Of a DNA stretch of 64,000 nt, positions 1 to 10,241 are shown piece by piece. The stretch spans positions 434,001 to 498,000 of the forward strand of contig NZ_UPSE01000493.1 in the NCBI RefSeq assembly GCF_900573885.1. The letters run 5' to 3'. The position numbers and the translations under genes are program-made. Origin of the DNA: Pseudomonas viridiflava (GTDB taxonomy: Bacteria > Pseudomonadota > Gammaproteobacteria > Pseudomonadales > Pseudomonadaceae). The notes below the pieces were generated by a model. It was not told where the DNA came from and searched no databases. It saw only the letters and a program-made list of their open reading frames with translations. Position 1 is the stretch's first letter, and every line of letters starts with the position of its first letter.

Positions 1-306
1 GCGGGTGCCGTTGACCGGCAGCACGTGGCGCGCGGCGTCGAGCCAGCCGGCCGGCACGTTGAAACGCCGTTCGCACCAGCGTGCAATCGCTTCGCGCAGC
101 GCGGGGATACCCAGTGTCGTTGGGTACACTGCCAATTGATCAAGGTTGTCGCTCAAGGCCTTGGCGACGAAATCGGGGGAGCGATGTTTGGGCTCACCGA
201 TCGACAAGGCGATGGCGCGCTTTTCTGCCGGCGGCTGAGCATTGGTCAGCAGGGCGCGGAGCTTTTCAAACGGGTAGGGCTGCAGGTTGTTCAGGGCGTC
301 ATTCAT
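1..306 (-). CDS. dapC: Succinyldiaminopimelate transaminase DapC, N-terminal part (cut by window edge)
   Basis: Reading the minus strand from the ATG at 306 gives 102 residues starting MNDALNNLQPYPFEKL and running open to the left edge. This matches the start of the PLP-dependent class I/II aminotransferase DapC, including ALSIGEPKH, VYPTTLGIPALREAIARW and a following VLPVNGTR segment. The enzyme makes N-succinyl-LL-diaminopimelate from the 2-amino-6-oxo precursor in lysine and peptidoglycan biosynthesis. Position next to glnD is the usual pseudomonad arrangement and supports the call. The PLP lysine lies outside the window, so the active site cannot be checked. The gap to glnD is only 19 bases. 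Confidence 0.85.
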   Translation of the reverse strand, partial: MNDALNNLQPYPFEKLRALLTNAQPPAEKRAIALSIGEPKHRSPDFVAKALSDNLDQLAVYPTTLGIPALREAIARWCERRFNVPAGWLDAARHVLPVNGTR

Positions 307-325
307 GTGCGGCGTGTCGTTCTAT

Positions 326-3028
326 TCAAATACTGATTCGGGAGAGCTCGACCCGATTGCTGTCGGCATCGGAGAGCTGTTCGATGATCGCGTTCTGCAA
401 GCGGGCACACAGGTCGGGATCGGAAAGCGGCTGGTTGCGCGCATCGGTGACAAAGAACACGTCTTCCACGCGCTCGCCCAAGGTGGCGATCTTGGCGTTC
501 TGCAGCGACAGGTCGAAGTCGAGGAAAATTTTGCCGATGCGAGCCAGCAAGCCGGGGCGGTCCGGTGAGGTCAGCTCCAGCACGGTGACGGGTCGGCCGG
601 CATCGTTGGAAATGATCACTTGCGGGGCGAAGGCAAAGTGCTTGAGCTGGCGCGGCACACGACGCTGGATGATGGCCGGGTAGTCGTCCGGGTGACTCAG
701 TGCGCCGACCAGCCCTTCGCGAATTTCCTTGATACGCGCCGGGTTGTCGCCAATCGAACCGCCTTCGGCATCGAGCACGATATAGGTGTCGAGGGTGAAC
801 TGGCTGGTGGACGTGATTACCCGGGCGTCGTGGATGTTCAGGTTTAGCTGATCCATCGCCGCCACGGTTACGGCGAAGAAGTCGTGCTGGTCAGGCGCGT
901 AGATGAAGATCTGCGTGCCGCCTTCAAATTCGCGCTGAGTGGTTTCCTTGATCAGCACCAGCGGGTCATGCGCCGAGCTGTGCTGCAGGATGGCATCGGT
1001 GTGCCAGGCCACGTCGCCAGCGGTATGGCGCAGGAAATAGTCGTCGCCCAATTGCGACCACAGTTGTTCCGCGTCGTCCGGGTCGGTGCCGCTGCGTACC
1101 AGAATATCCAGCGCGGCATTCTGGGTTTGGCGGATCTGCTCCTCGCGATCGACCGGATGCTCCAGGCCCCGGCGCAGTGCACGCTTGGTCTCGCTGTAGA
1201 GCTGGCGCAGCAGGCTGGCGCGCCAGGAATTCCACAGCGTCGGGTTGGTGGCGTTGATGTCGGCCACGGTGAGGACATAGAGGTAGTCGAGGTGCACCTG
1301 ATCGACGACCAATTGGGCGAAATCGTGGATAACCTGCGGATCGGACAGGTCCTTGCGCTGGGCTGTGGTCGACATCACCAGATGGTTCTGCACCAGCCAG
1401 ACGATCAGGCGGCTGTCCCAGGCGGGCAGCTGATGGCGCTCGCAGAACGCCTGGGCGTCCACCGCGCCAAGCTCGGAGTGATCGCCGCCGCGGCCTTTGC
1501 CGATGTCGTGATACAAGCCGGCCAGGTAGATCAATTCAGGCTTGGGCAACGTGCCCATGAGCTTGCTGGCGAGCGGGAATTTCTCGGAAATCGGCGTGTA
1601 CTGCAGTTTGCGCAAGTGCTTGATCAGGTTCAGCGTGTGCGCATCGACCGTATAGATGTGAAACAGGTCGTGCTGCATTTGCCCGACGATGTCGCCGAAC
1701 TCGGGCAGGTAGCGGCCGAGAATGCCGTAGCGGTTCATCCGTCGCAGGTTGCGGTGGATGCCGATTTCGCACTTGAACAGTTCGATAAACAGGCTGGTGT
1801 TGCGGATGTCTTTGCGGAACTCGTCGTCGATCAGGTGCCGGTGCTCACGCAGCAGGCGCACGGTATCGGCGCGCACGCCTTTGATTTCCGGGTTCTGCGC
1901 CATCAGCACAAACACCTCGAGAATCGCAAACGGCGTGCGCTTGAAGACGGTGGACGCGGTCACTTCGATATAGCCGTCGCGCAACTGGAAGCGACTGTTG
2001 ATCGGCACTACCTGGCGGCCCTCGTCGCTGCGCAGAATCACTTCTTCAAAGTGCTGCACCACCAGCTCGCTGAGCTCGGAAATGCTCATCACCACGCGGT
2101 AGTAGTTCTGCATAAAGTGTTCGATGGCCAGTTTGCCGTTGCTGTCTTCAAAGCCCAGCAGCGTGGCGATGGCACGCTGATGGTCGAACAGCAGGCGGTC
2201 TTCGGCGCGGCCGGCGAGCATATGCAGGGCGTAGCGCACCTTCCAGAGAAATTCCTGGGAAGAGGCGAGCAGGGAGTATTCGCTTTCCAGCAAAAAGCCC
2301 TGGCCGACCATGGCGTGCAGGTTCAGCGTGCCGAAGTGACGGCGGGCCACCCACAGAATGGTCTGAATATCGCGCAGGCCACCGGGCGAGCCTTTGACGT
2401 TTGGCTCCAGGTTGTACTCGGTGTCGTTGTACTTGGCGTGGCGGGTGGTCTGCTCGGCGCGCTTGGCCAGGAAAAACTCTTTGCTGGGCCACATCCTGCT
2501 GGTGCTGGTGACCTCGATCATGCGCTGGCGCAAACGCTCGGGGCCCGCAATGGTGCGGCTTTCCATCAGGTTGGTAACCACCGTCAGGTCGGCTTGCGCT
2601 TCCGAGGCGCATTCATCCACCGAGCGCACGCTTTGGCCCACTTCCAGACCAATGTCCCAGAGCAGCGTTAGAAAGCGCTCGATGGAGTCGCGGAAAATCT
2701 CGTGATCAGCACTGTCGAGCAACAGTAGCAGGTCGATGTCGGAATACGGATGCAGTTCGCCACGGCCATAGCCGCCAACGGCCAGCAGGGCAATATCGGC
2801 GTCTTCGCTCCAGTCGAATTGCGCCCAGGCCTCCCGCAAGATCTGGTCGATGCACCAGGCGCGATCTTCGACCAGGCGGCGCACGTCACGACCTTCCTTG
2901 AAGCGCAGATCAAGCACCTCATGGGCACGGCGGATGGCTTTCTTGAACGCCGCAATGGGGCTGGCTTTCAGCGCCAGTTCCGCCTGGAACTGGCCGCGGT
3001 CGAACAACTCGGGATCCACCTGCGGCAT
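326..3028 (-). CDS. glnD: Bifunctional PII uridylyltransferase / uridylyl-removing enzyme GlnD
   Basis: The 900-residue protein has the usual GlnD length and order of parts. The nucleotidyltransferase signature [15 protein letters not shown] is at residues 85-99. A metal-dependent HD phosphohydrolase domain with [17 protein letters not shown] lies near the middle, and two ACT domains sit at the C-terminus, the last around [18 protein letters not shown]. GlnD uridylylates and deuridylylates PII proteins in response to glutamine and so sets nitrogen control. It lies between map and dapC on the same strand, as in other pseudomonads. The start MPQVDPELF is preceded by an AAGGAAAG-type ribosome site on the minus strand. 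Confidence 0.96.
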   Translation of the reverse strand: MPQVDPELFDRGQFQAELALKASPIAAFKKAIRRAHEVLDLRFKEGRDVRRLVEDRAWCIDQILREAWAQFDWSEDADIALLAVGGYGRGELHPYSDIDLLLLLDSADHEIFRDSIERFLTLLWDIGLEVGQSVRSVDECASEAQADLTVVTNLMESRTIAGPERLRQRMIEVTSTSRMWPSKEFFLAKRAEQTTRHAKYNDTEYNLEPNVKGSPGGLRDIQTILWVARRHFGTLNLHAMVGQGFLLESEYSLLASSQEFLWKVRYALHMLAGRAEDRLLFDHQRAIATLLGFEDSNGKLAIEHFMQNYYRVVMSISELSELVVQHFEEVILRSDEGRQVVPINSRFQLRDGYIEVTASTVFKRTPFAILEVFVLMAQNPEIKGVRADTVRLLREHRHLIDDEFRKDIRNTSLFIELFKCEIGIHRNLRRMNRYGILGRYLPEFGDIVGQMQHDLFHIYTVDAHTLNLIKHLRKLQYTPISEKFPLASKLMGTLPKPELIYLAGLYHDIGKGRGGDHSELGAVDAQAFCERHQLPAWDSRLIVWLVQNHLVMSTTAQRKDLSDPQVIHDFAQLVVDQVHLDYLYVLTVADINATNPTLWNSWRASLLRQLYSETKRALRRGLEHPVDREEQIRQTQNAALDILVRSGTDPDDAEQLWSQLGDDYFLRHTAGDVAWHTDAILQHSSAHDPLVLIKETTQREFEGGTQIFIYAPDQHDFFAVTVAAMDQLNLNIHDARVITSTSQFTLDTYIVLDAEGGSIGDNPARIKEIREGLVGALSHPDDYPAIIQRRVPRQLKHFAFAPQVIISNDAGRPVTVLELTSPDRPGLLARIGKIFLDFDLSLQNAKIATLGERVEDVFFVTDARNQPLSDPDLCARLQNAIIEQLSDADSNRVELSRISI

Positions 3029-3081
3029 TCAGCAGCTTTCCTTTCTATCTATACGGGAGCGGGCGTCGGCGCGGCGATGCG

Positions 3082-3864
3082 TCAGGCCGACGTGCGGGCA
3101 ATGGTGTCATCGGAACGCAGGGTGAAAATCTCGTAACCGCTAGCGGTCACCAGAATGGTGTGTTCCCACTGCGCCGAGAGCTTGCGGTCCTTGGTAATGG
3201 CAGTCCAGCCGTCGCCCAGCAGGCGCGTTTCGGCACGGCCCTGGTTGATCATCGGCTCGATGGTAAACGTCATGCCTTCTTTCAATTCCATGCCGGTGCC
3301 CGCGCGGCCGTAGTGCAGCACTTGCGGCTCTTCATGGAACACCTTGCCGATGCCGTGGCCGCAGTACTCGCGAACCACCGAGAAGCCGTTCTTTTCAGCG
3401 TGCTTTTGAATGACCTCACCGATATCGCCCAGGCGGGCGCCGGGTTTGACCAGTTCGATGCCTTTATACATGCATTCCTGCGTGATTTTGGACAGGCGCA
3501 CCGCCCACTCAGGGACATTGCCGACGTGGAACATTTTGCTGGTATCGCCGTGGTAGCCATCCTTGATCACGGTGATATCGATGTTCAGCACGTCGCCATC
3601 TTTAAGCGGCTTCTCGTTAGGAATGCCATGGCAGACCACGTGGTTGATCGAGGTGCAGATGGATTTCGGGTAGCCCTTGTAGTTCAGCGGGGCGGGAATG
3701 GCTTGTTGAACGTTGACGATGTAGTCGTGGCAGATGCGGTCGAGCTCGTCGGTGGTGACACCGGGCTTGACGTATTCGCCGATCATCTCCAGCACTTCAC
3801 TGGCCAGACGGCCGGCGATGCGCATTTTTTCAATTTCTTCGGGCGTCTTGATAGTGACGGTCAT
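3082..3864 (-). CDS. map: Methionine aminopeptidase, type I
   Basis: Removes the initiator methionine from nascent proteins. The start chosen is the ATG at 3864 (MTVTIKTPEEIEKMR, 260 residues). A longer frame exists upstream, but this start fits the family and has GAGAG upstream. The type I metal ligands and catalytic histidines are visible: His79 in VCHGIPN, Asp96 and Asp107 in NIDITVIKDGYHGDTS, the GHGIG histidine, FTIEPM and QWEHTILV. It is transcribed toward glnD and divergent from rpsB. A TAGAAT -10-like sequence lies on the minus strand at 3920-3915. Confidence 0.96.
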   Translation of the reverse strand: MTVTIKTPEEIEKMRIAGRLASEVLEMIGEYVKPGVTTDELDRICHDYIVNVQQAIPAPLNYKGYPKSICTSINHVVCHGIPNEKPLKDGDVLNIDITVIKDGYHGDTSKMFHVGNVPEWAVRLSKITQECMYKGIELVKPGARLGDIGEVIQKHAEKNGFSVVREYCGHGIGKVFHEEPQVLHYGRAGTGMELKEGMTFTIEPMINQGRAETRLLGDGWTAITKDRKLSAQWEHTILVTASGYEIFTLRSDDTIARTSA

Positions 3865-4225
3865 ACACACTCTCTCAGCGCCCGTTGGCGCCTGGTAAAA
3901 ATACGGAAACCGCGATTCTAGCATTGGGAACGGGCTATCTAGCCAGTTTAGGGGTGATCCCTACGGGGGGTGGCGGCTTTCCTTATACTAAGGGAGCGCT
4001 GGGACTGAAGCTTTCACGGCGTTTCGGGCAACTTTTCGGGTTCCGTTCCGGCGCCTCCTGTGCTATAAAGTGCGCCGCTTTCAGGGCAGCAGTCCGAAAG
4101 CCTAAACCCCACACACGTATCGACACGATGGCCTGGGTGCCTTTCAGTTAATTGTTCGCAGTTAATTGCTGAAGGTTGGTCATTGGGATGCGTGGAGGCC
4201 TAACCCGACTTATCAAGGAACTATC
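3865..4225. promoter_or_regulatory. Divergent map / rpsB intergenic region with possible S2 leader RNA
   Basis: This 361-bp gap holds both promoters and the rpsB leader. For rpsB, TATAAA at 4064-4069 is followed by a GC-rich stretch (gtgcgccgc), the type of discriminator common at ribosomal-protein promoters; the best -35 is only TTCCGT at 4041-4046. Downstream, CAGTTAATTG occurs twice (4145-4154, 4159-4168). TTAATTG-TTCG-CAGTTAA (4148-4165) can fold into a 7-bp stem with a UUCG loop, flanked by CTTTCAG/CTGAAG. A second possible stem, TTGGG/CCCGA, brackets GCGTGGAGGCC just before the ribosome site. Autoregulatory rpsB leaders bound by S2 are known in gamma-proteobacteria; that this is one is inference. 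Confidence 0.45.
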
Positions 4226-4969
4226 ATGTCCCAAGTCAATATGCGCGATATGCTGAAGGCCGGTGTGCACTTCGGCCACCAGACCCGTTACTGGAACCCG
4301 AAAATGGGCAAGTACATTTTCGGCGCGCGCAACAAGATCCACATCATCAACCTCGAAAAAACCCTGCCGATGTTCAACGACGCGCTGTCGTTCGTTGAGA
4401 AGCTGGCTTCGGGCAAAAACAAGATTCTGTTCGTCGGCACCAAGCGTTCCGCTGGCAAGATCGTTGCTGAAGAAGCAGCACGTTGCGGTTCGCCGTACGT
4501 CGATCACCGCTGGTTGGGCGGCATGCTGACCAACTACAAAACCATCCGTCAGTCGATCAAGCGTCTGCGTGATCTGGAAGTTCAGTCGCAAGATGGCACT
4601 TTCACCAAGCTGACCAAGAAAGAAGCGCTGATGCGCACTCGCGATCTGGAAAAACTGGACCGCAGCCTGGGTGGTATCAAGGACATGGGCGGCCTGCCTG
4701 ATGCCCTGTTCGTAATCGACGTTGATCACGAGCGCATCGCTATCACCGAAGCTAACAAGCTCGGTATCCCGGTTATCGGCGTAGTCGATACCAACAGCAG
4801 CCCTGAAGGTGTTGATTTCATCATCCCGGGTAACGATGACGCCATTCGCGCCATCCAGCTGTACATGGGTGCAATGGCTGACGCAGTAGTGCGTGGCCGC
4901 AGCAACGCCAACGGCGGCACCGACGAATTCGTCGAAGCCCCGGTTGCTGCTGAACAAGCTGAAGGCTGA
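4226..4969 (+). CDS. rpsB: 30S ribosomal protein S2
   Basis: The 247-residue protein begins [27 protein letters not shown], the conserved S2 N-terminus. It contains the coiled-coil region and the [15 protein letters not shown] and [16 protein letters not shown] signatures. S2 binds late to the head of the 30S subunit and is needed for S1 binding. The start at 4226 is chosen over an in-frame ATG at 4166 because it has AAGGA just upstream and matches the family start. It is followed by an intrinsic terminator and then tsf, the usual S2 / EF-Ts pair, in which partial termination lowers tsf output. Confidence 0.98.
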   Translation: MSQVNMRDMLKAGVHFGHQTRYWNPKMGKYIFGARNKIHIINLEKTLPMFNDALSFVEKLASGKNKILFVGTKRSAGKIVAEEAARCGSPYVDHRWLGGMLTNYKTIRQSIKRLRDLEVQSQDGTFTKLTKKEALMRTRDLEKLDRSLGGIKDMGGLPDALFVIDVDHERIAITEANKLGIPVIGVVDTNSSPEGVDFIIPGNDDAIRAIQLYMGAMADAVVRGRSNANGGTDEFVEAPVAAEQAEG

Positions 4970-4998
4970 GTAGGCCGCGTCTAGCGTCTCTCGGTTAG

Positions 4999-5024
4999 CA
5001 AAAAGGGGGCTAGGCCCCCTTTTT
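4999..5024 (+). terminator. Rho-independent terminator between rpsB and tsf
   Basis: AAAAAGGGGG-CTA-GGCCCCCTTTTT forms a G/C stem bounded by an A run and a T run. It lies 30 bp after the rpsB stop. Since tsf follows with no strong promoter seen, partial read-through is likely. Confidence 0.9.
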
Positions 5025-5086
5025 GCCACCTTAGAATTGATCATCATCCGGCTCGCCGGGTGGGACTTATCCAAGAGGATTTCGAA

Positions 5087-5956
5087 ATGGCAGAGATTAC
5101 TGCAGCGCTGGTTAAAGAACTGCGTGAGCGTACCGGCGAAGGCATGATGGATTGCAAAAAGGCCTTGACCAAGGCTGGCGGCGACATCGAGAAAGCCATC
5201 GACGATATGCGTGCTTCGGGCGCCATCAAGGCTGCCAAGAAAGCCGGTAACGTGGCCGCCGAAGGCGCCATCGCGGTTAAAGTTGCGGCTGACAACAAGC
5301 GCGCCGTGATCATGGAAGTGAACTCGCAGACCGACTTCCTGGCTCTGCAAGACGACTTCAAGAAATTCGTTGCAGACAGCATCGACCAGGCTCTGGCCGA
5401 AAACCTGACCACCGTTGAGCCGCTGATCGCTGCTCGCGAAACTGCCCGCGTTGAGCTGGTGGCCAAGGTTGGTGAGAACGTCAACATTCGCCGTCTGACC
5501 GCTGTTGAAGGCGACGTGCTGGGTGCTTACGTTCACGGCAACAAAATCGGTGTGATCGTTTCGCTGAAAGGCGGTACTCCCGAACTGGCTCGCGACATCG
5601 CGATGCACGTTGCTGCCAGCAACCCTGAGTTCTTGCTGCCGTCGGAAGTTTCCGCTGAAGCCATCGAGCGTGAAAAGGGCGTTTTCATGTCCCTCAACGA
5701 AGACAAGATCAAAGGCAAACCAGCCGAGATCGTTGAGAAGATGGTTGCCGGCCGTATCTCCAAGTTCCTGGCTGAAGCCAGCCTGGTAGAACAAGCTTTC
5801 GTCAAGGATCCAGAAGTCACCGTTGGTGCTCTGGCCAAGAAAGCCGGCGCTGAAATCGTTTCCTTCGTACGTTACGGCGTAGGCGAAGGCATCGAGAAAG
5901 TTGAATCGAACTTCGCTGACGAAGTTGCGGCTCAACTGGCTGCCAGCAAGCAGTAA
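5087..5956 (+). CDS. tsf: Elongation factor Ts
   Basis: EF-Ts is the guanine-nucleotide exchange factor for EF-Tu. The 289-residue protein begins [27 protein letters not shown], the conserved N-terminal UBA-like domain. It carries the TDF motif in [14 protein letters not shown], which inserts into EF-Tu. The start at 5087 follows AAGAGGA; the longer frame from 5060 is not supported by family length. It is followed by a strong hairpin and by pyrH. Confidence 0.98.
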   Translation: MAEITAALVKELRERTGEGMMDCKKALTKAGGDIEKAIDDMRASGAIKAAKKAGNVAAEGAIAVKVAADNKRAVIMEVNSQTDFLALQDDFKKFVADSIDQALAENLTTVEPLIAARETARVELVAKVGENVNIRRLTAVEGDVLGAYVHGNKIGVIVSLKGGTPELARDIAMHVAASNPEFLLPSEVSAEAIEREKGVFMSLNEDKIKGKPAEIVEKMVAGRISKFLAEASLVEQAFVKDPEVTVGALAKKAGAEIVSFVRYGVGEGIEKVESNFADEVAAQLAASKQ

Positions 5957-5980
5957 GACGGGTTTCAACCTGTCGCCCCG

Positions 5981-6013
5981 AAGAGGCTGCCCGCTCACGC
6001 GCGCAGCCTCTTT
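5981..6013 (+). terminator. Terminator-like hairpin after tsf
   Basis: AGAGGCTGC pairs with GCAGCCTCT across a 12-base loop, followed by a short T stretch. It lies 25 bp after the tsf stop. The T run is short, so strength is uncertain. Confidence 0.6.
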
Positions 6014-6049
6014 GTCGAAGTGGGGCCGACAATTGCATGTGTAAGCGGT

Positions 6050-6073
6050 ATTGGTGCACTGTGCTGCACCAAT
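6050..6073. promoter_or_regulatory. Inverted repeat upstream of pyrH
   Basis: A perfect 9-bp dyad, ATTGGTGCA / TGCACCAAT, is separated by CTGTGC and lies about 80 bp before pyrH. It has no T run, so it looks more like an operator or a leader stem than a terminator. No regulator is assigned. Confidence 0.4.
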
Positions 6074-6153
6074 TGCCATGGGCGCTGTCCAAGCGCTCGA
6101 TCAATGCGGGCATATAGCCTGTTCAGAATTCAAACGCCGCAGGAGAGACACGC

Positions 6154-6897
6154 ATGGCTCAGCAGGTGAGTGGTCGCCAACCTCGCTACAAACGCATTCT
6201 GCTCAAACTCAGCGGCGAAGCCTTGATGGGATCGGAAGATTTCGGTATCGACCCCAAGGTGCTCGACCGTATGGCCCTCGAAATCGGCCAGTTGGTCGGT
6301 ATCGGTGTACAGGTAGGCCTGGTGATTGGTGGCGGTAACCTGTTCCGCGGCGCGGCATTGAGCGCTGCCGGCATGGACCGCGTCACCGGCGACCACATGG
6401 GTATGCTGGCCACGGTGATGAACGCCCTGGCGATGCGCGACGCGCTGGAACGCTCGAATATCCCCGCTATCGTAATGTCGGCGATTTCCATGGTTGGCGT
6501 GACCGACCATTACGACCGCCGCAAAGGCATCCGTCATTTGAATTCCGGCGACGTAGTAATTTTTGCTGCGGGCACCGGTAACCCGTTTTTCACCACCGAC
6601 TCCGCAGCCTGCCTGCGCGCCATCGAAATCGATGCCGACGTGGTGTTGAAAGCGACCAAGGTGGACGGCGTTTACACCGCCGATCCATTCAAAGACCCGA
6701 ACGCAGAAAAGTTCGACAAGTTGACCTACGACGAAGTGCTGGATCGCAAACTCGGCGTGATGGACCTGACGGCCATCTGTCTGTGCCGCGATCACAAGAT
6801 GCCGCTTCGGGTCTTCAATATGAACAAGCCCGGCGCACTGCTGAACGTAGTAGTGGGCGGCGCGGAAGGAACCCTGATCGAGGAAGGCGAGCAATGA
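6154..6897 (+). CDS. pyrH: UMP kinase
   Basis: Phosphorylates UMP to UDP, the committed step to UTP and CTP. The 247-residue protein has the amino-acid-kinase fold signatures: [13 protein letters not shown] at the N-terminus, [11 protein letters not shown], the [14 protein letters not shown] segment, and the substrate loop [18 protein letters not shown]. It uses its own ATG at 6154 after AGGAGAG. The stop overlaps the frr start by four bases (ATGA), so pyrH and frr are translationally coupled. Confidence 0.98.
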   Translation: MAQQVSGRQPRYKRILLKLSGEALMGSEDFGIDPKVLDRMALEIGQLVGIGVQVGLVIGGGNLFRGAALSAAGMDRVTGDHMGMLATVMNALAMRDALERSNIPAIVMSAISMVGVTDHYDRRKGIRHLNSGDVVIFAAGTGNPFFTTDSAACLRAIEIDADVVLKATKVDGVYTADPFKDPNAEKFDKLTYDEVLDRKLGVMDLTAICLCRDHKMPLRVFNMNKPGALLNVVVGGAEGTLIEEGEQ

Positions 6898-7451
6898 TCA
6901 ACGAAATCAAGAAAGATGCCCAAGAACGCATGCAGAAAAGCCTGGAATCGCTTGTCCACGCTTTCAGTCGCATCCGCACCGGCCAGGCGCACCCTAGCGT
7001 GCTCGGCGGCGTGATGGTGCCTTATTACGGCGCCGACACCCCGCTGAACCAGGTTGCCAACGTTACCGTTAAAGACTCCCGTACCCTGCAAATTGTCGCC
7101 TTCGAGCGCAACATGCTGTCGGCTGTCGACAAGGCTATCCAGAGCTCTGGCCTGGGTCTGAACCCGACCAACCTGGGCGAGCTGTTGCTGGTGACCATGC
7201 CGGCGCTCACCGAAGAAACCCGTCGCGGTTTCACCAAGCAGGCTCGTGACGCTGCTGAAGACGGCCGCGTAGCCGTGCGCAATATCCGTCGCGATGCACT
7301 GAGCCAGCTGAAAGATCTGGTGAAAGAGAAAGAAATCAGTGAAGACGAAGAGCGCCGTGCGGCTGACGACATTCAGAAGCTGACGGACAAGTTCGTCGGT
7401 GAGATCGAATTGGCTGTGAAGCAGAAAGAAGCGGATTTGATGGCCGTTTAA
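6894..7451 (+). CDS. frr: Ribosome recycling factor
   Basis: RRF splits post-termination ribosomes together with EF-G. The protein is 185 residues, the standard length. It starts [20 protein letters not shown] and carries the [14 protein letters not shown] and [21 protein letters not shown] regions of the three-helix bundle. The start at 6894 overlaps the pyrH stop in an ATGA. An upstream in-frame extension falls inside pyrH and is not real. uppS follows after 14 bases. Confidence 0.98.
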   Translation: MINEIKKDAQERMQKSLESLVHAFSRIRTGQAHPSVLGGVMVPYYGADTPLNQVANVTVKDSRTLQIVAFERNMLSAVDKAIQSSGLGLNPTNLGELLLVTMPALTEETRRGFTKQARDAAEDGRVAVRNIRRDALSQLKDLVKEKEISEDEERRAADDIQKLTDKFVGEIELAVKQKEADLMAV

Positions 7452-7465
7452 CGGCTGGTTTCGTC

Positions 7466-8227
7466 ATGGAAAAGACCGTAAAGGCCGGCTCGCCGGGCGT
7501 GCCACGACATGTGGCAATCATCATGGATGGCAATAACCGCTGGGCCAAGAAGCGCCTGCTTCCTGGCGTAGCGGGGCACAAAGCCGGTGTTGATGCGGTG
7601 CGTGCGGTTATCGAAGTGTGCGCTGAGGAAGGCGTGGAGGTGCTGACCCTGTTTGCCTTTTCCAGCGAAAACTGGGATCGGCCCGCAGATGAAGTGGGCG
7701 CCTTGATGGAGCTGTTTCTCTCCGCCTTGCGGCGCGAGGCGAAACGCCTGAATGCCAACGGCATCAGCTTGCGCATCATCGGCGACCGCTCACGCTTTCA
7801 TCCTGAACTGCAAAGCGCCATGCGCGAAGCAGAGGCATTGACTGCCGGCAATGATCGGTTTGTTCTGCAAGTGGCGGCCAACTATGGCGGTCAGTGGGAC
7901 ATCGCTCAGGCCGCTCAGCAGTTGGCGCATCAGGTGCAGTCGGGTCATTTGCGTCCTGAAGACATCACCCCGCGTCTGCTTCAGGGTTTGCTGGCTACCG
8001 GCGACCAGCCGCTGCCTGACCTGTGCATCCGCACGGGCGGCGAACACCGCATCAGCAATTTCCTGCTGTGGCAACTTGCCTACTCCGAGTTGTATTTCTC
8101 CGACCTGTTCTGGCCGGACTTCAAACACGACGCCATGCGCAAAGCGCTGGCCGATTACGCTACCCGCCAGCGCCGCTTTGGTAAGACCAGCGAGCAGGTG
8201 GCTGCGGAGGCTCGCGCACAATGTTGA
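7466..8227 (+). CDS. uppS: Isoprenyl transferase (undecaprenyl diphosphate synthase)
   Basis: A cis-prenyltransferase that extends farnesyl diphosphate with isopentenyl units to the C55 carrier for peptidoglycan and O-antigen. The 253-residue protein has the signature HVAIIMDGNNRWAKKR near residue 20, including the catalytic Asp. It also has LFAFSSENWDRP and the C-terminal DLCIRTGGEHRISNFLLWQLAYSELYF region. The last 7 bp overlap the start of cdsA. Downstream of frr, as in many proteobacteria. Confidence 0.97.
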   Translation: MEKTVKAGSPGVPRHVAIIMDGNNRWAKKRLLPGVAGHKAGVDAVRAVIEVCAEEGVEVLTLFAFSSENWDRPADEVGALMELFLSALRREAKRLNANGISLRIIGDRSRFHPELQSAMREAEALTAGNDRFVLQVAANYGGQWDIAQAAQQLAHQVQSGHLRPEDITPRLLQGLLATGDQPLPDLCIRTGGEHRISNFLLWQLAYSELYFSDLFWPDFKHDAMRKALADYATRQRRFGKTSEQVAAEARAQC

Positions 8228-9039
8228 AGCAACGCATCATCACTGCCCTGATTCTGGCGCCCATCGCCCTTGGTGGCTTTTTTCTGCTCAATGGCGCGGC
8301 GTTTGCCCTGTTCATTGGTGCGGTAGTTACCCTGGGTGCGTGGGAGTGGGCGCGATTGGCCGGCTTCGAGGCTCAGCCAATCCGTGTCGCGTTCGCCGCA
8401 GTGGTGGCTGTGCTGCTGTTTGCGCTGTACCAGTTCCCTGGCCTTGCCCCGTGGGTGTTGCTGTTCGGCATTCTCTGGTGGGTGGTGGCGACGTTGCTGG
8501 TGCTGAGCTTCCCTAACAGCCATGGCTTCTGGTCCGATAACACGCCTGTAAAGGTGCTGATCGGTTTGCTGATTCTGCTGCCCGCCTGGCAAGGTCTGGT
8601 GCTGATCAAGCAGTGGCCGCTGGCGAACTGGCTGATTTTCGCGGTGATGGTTCTGGTGTGGGGCGCGGATATCGGCGCCTATTTCTCCGGTCGCAAATTC
8701 GGCAAACGCAAACTGGCGCCGCGTGTGAGTCCTGGCAAAAGCTGGGAAGGCGTTTACGGTGGCTTGGCTGTTTGCCTGGCTATCGCCGTCGTTGTCGGAA
8801 TTTTTCGTGAGTGGAGTGCCGGCGAGTTTGTCTTCGCGCTGCTCGGTACCGCGCTGGTAGTGGCGGTCTCGGTGGTTGGTGATCTGACTGAAAGCATGTT
8901 CAAGCGTCAGGCGGGTTTGAAAGACAGCAGCAACCTGCTGCCAGGCCACGGCGGCGTGCTGGATCGTATTGATAGCCTCACGGCTGCCATTCCGATGTTC
9001 ACCGTGTTGCTGTGGAGCGCGGGCTGGGGTTCGCTGTGA
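8221..9039 (+). CDS. cdsA: Phosphatidate cytidylyltransferase
   Basis: Makes CDP-diacylglycerol, the precursor of all major phospholipids, in the inner membrane. The 272-residue protein is very hydrophobic with several predicted membrane spans. It carries the C-terminal CdsA signature [37 protein letters not shown] (positions near 8870-8980), with the conserved KD, PGHGG and DR. It overlaps uppS at its 5' end, and its TGA stop overlaps the GTG start of dxr. Confidence 0.97.
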   Translation: MLKQRIITALILAPIALGGFFLLNGAAFALFIGAVVTLGAWEWARLAGFEAQPIRVAFAAVVAVLLFALYQFPGLAPWVLLFGILWWVVATLLVLSFPNSHGFWSDNTPVKVLIGLLILLPAWQGLVLIKQWPLANWLIFAVMVLVWGADIGAYFSGRKFGKRKLAPRVSPGKSWEGVYGGLAVCLAIAVVVGIFREWSAGEFVFALLGTALVVAVSVVGDLTESMFKRQAGLKDSSNLLPGHGGVLDRIDSLTAAIPMFTVLLWSAGWGSL

Positions 9040-10226
9040 CTCAACCGCAGCAGATCACGGTGCTCGGAGCCACTGGCTCCATCGGCCTGAGCACACTCGA
9101 CGTCATAGCCCGTCATCCCAACCGTTATCAAGTGTTTGCCCTGAGCGGCTTCTCCCGTCTGGCTGAACTTGAAGCGTTGTGCCTCTTGCATCGACCGCGC
9201 TACGCCGTGGTGGCCGATGCGGCGGCTGCCGATACATTGCAACGTGCTTTGCAGCTCGCCGGTTTGAATACGCGTGTGCTGGAAGGGCAGGGCGGTCTCT
9301 GCGAAGTGGCTGCGCACCCGGAAGTGGATGCGGTAATGGCTGCAATTGTCGGCGCCGCCGGGTTGAAGCCCACTCTGGCAGCCGTAGAGGCCGGCAAGAA
9401 GGTATTGCTGGCTAATAAAGAAGCGCTGGTGATGTCCGGTGCGCTCTTTATGCAAGCGGTGCGCAAAAGCGGTGCCGTGCTGCTGCCGATCGACAGCGAA
9501 CACAACGCGATTTTCCAATGCTTGCCCACCGATTACGCCCGCGGCCTTAATAATGTCGGCGTGCGCCGGATTTTACTGACCGCCTCGGGTGGTCCGTTCC
9601 GTCAGACGCCATTGGGCGATCTTCAGCACGTCACCCCTGAGCAAGCCTGCGCCCACCCGAACTGGTCCATGGGCCGCAAAATTTCCGTCGACTCCGCCAG
9701 CATGATGAACAAAGGCCTCGAGCTGATTGAAGCGTGCTGGCTGTTTGACGCGCCGCCCTCGAAGATCGAGGTGGTTATCCATCCGCAGAGCGTTATTCAC
9801 TCGCTGGTCGATTATGTCGATGGTTCGGTGCTGGCGCAGTTGGGCAATCCCGACATGCGTACGCCGATCAGTCACGCGCTGGCCTGGCCTGAACGCATTG
9901 ATTCCGGCGTGTTGCCGCTGGACCTTTTTGCCATCGCGCGCCTGGACTTTCTGCCGCCCGATGAGCAGCGCTTTCCATGCCTGCGGCTGGCGCGGCAGGC
10001 TGCCGAGGCGGGCGGAACGGCCCCCGCGATGCTTAACGCTGCCAACGAAGTAGCAGTGGCGGCGTTTCTCGAACGGCGCATTTGTTTCCCGGAGATCGCG
10101 AGTATGATTGACGCGGTCTTGAATGCTCAGCCGGCCGTGCCGGTGGACAGTCTCGACGCCGTGCTGGCCGCTGATGCCAGTGCGCGAGCTCAAGCCGAGC
10201 AATGGTTGAGTCACCACGGGCGTTAA
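9036..10226 (+). CDS. dxr: 1-deoxy-D-xylulose 5-phosphate reductoisomerase
   Basis: Converts DXP to 2-C-methyl-D-erythritol 4-phosphate with NADPH, the committed step of the MEP isoprenoid pathway. ispD and ispF lie further along in this window. The start taken is GTG at 9036 ([21 protein letters not shown], 396 residues), overlapping the cdsA stop as GTGA; an ATG at 9012 would lie inside cdsA. The NADPH-binding [16 protein letters not shown] loop ([12 protein letters not shown]), the metal-binding [11 protein letters not shown] and the [17 protein letters not shown] segment are all present. Confidence 0.96.
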   Translation: MTQPQQITVLGATGSIGLSTLDVIARHPNRYQVFALSGFSRLAELEALCLLHRPRYAVVADAAAADTLQRALQLAGLNTRVLEGQGGLCEVAAHPEVDAVMAAIVGAAGLKPTLAAVEAGKKVLLANKEALVMSGALFMQAVRKSGAVLLPIDSEHNAIFQCLPTDYARGLNNVGVRRILLTASGGPFRQTPLGDLQHVTPEQACAHPNWSMGRKISVDSASMMNKGLELIEACWLFDAPPSKIEVVIHPQSVIHSLVDYVDGSVLAQLGNPDMRTPISHALAWPERIDSGVLPLDLFAIARLDFLPPDEQRFPCLRLARQAAEAGGTAPAMLNAANEVAVAAFLERRICFPEIASMIDAVLNAQPAVPVDSLDAVLAADASARAQAEQWLSHHGR

Positions 10227-10241
10227 ACCCGGAGGATGTAA

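Noticed and set aside
884..2671. 595-codon plus-strand frame opposite glnD
   Set aside because: Shadow of glnD with repeated AVQ/GQ-rich composition; glnD has all its domains on the minus strand.
4148..6079. 643-codon minus-strand frame across rpsB, its terminator and tsf
   Set aside because: It crosses two certain genes and an intrinsic terminator in antisense and resembles no known protein.
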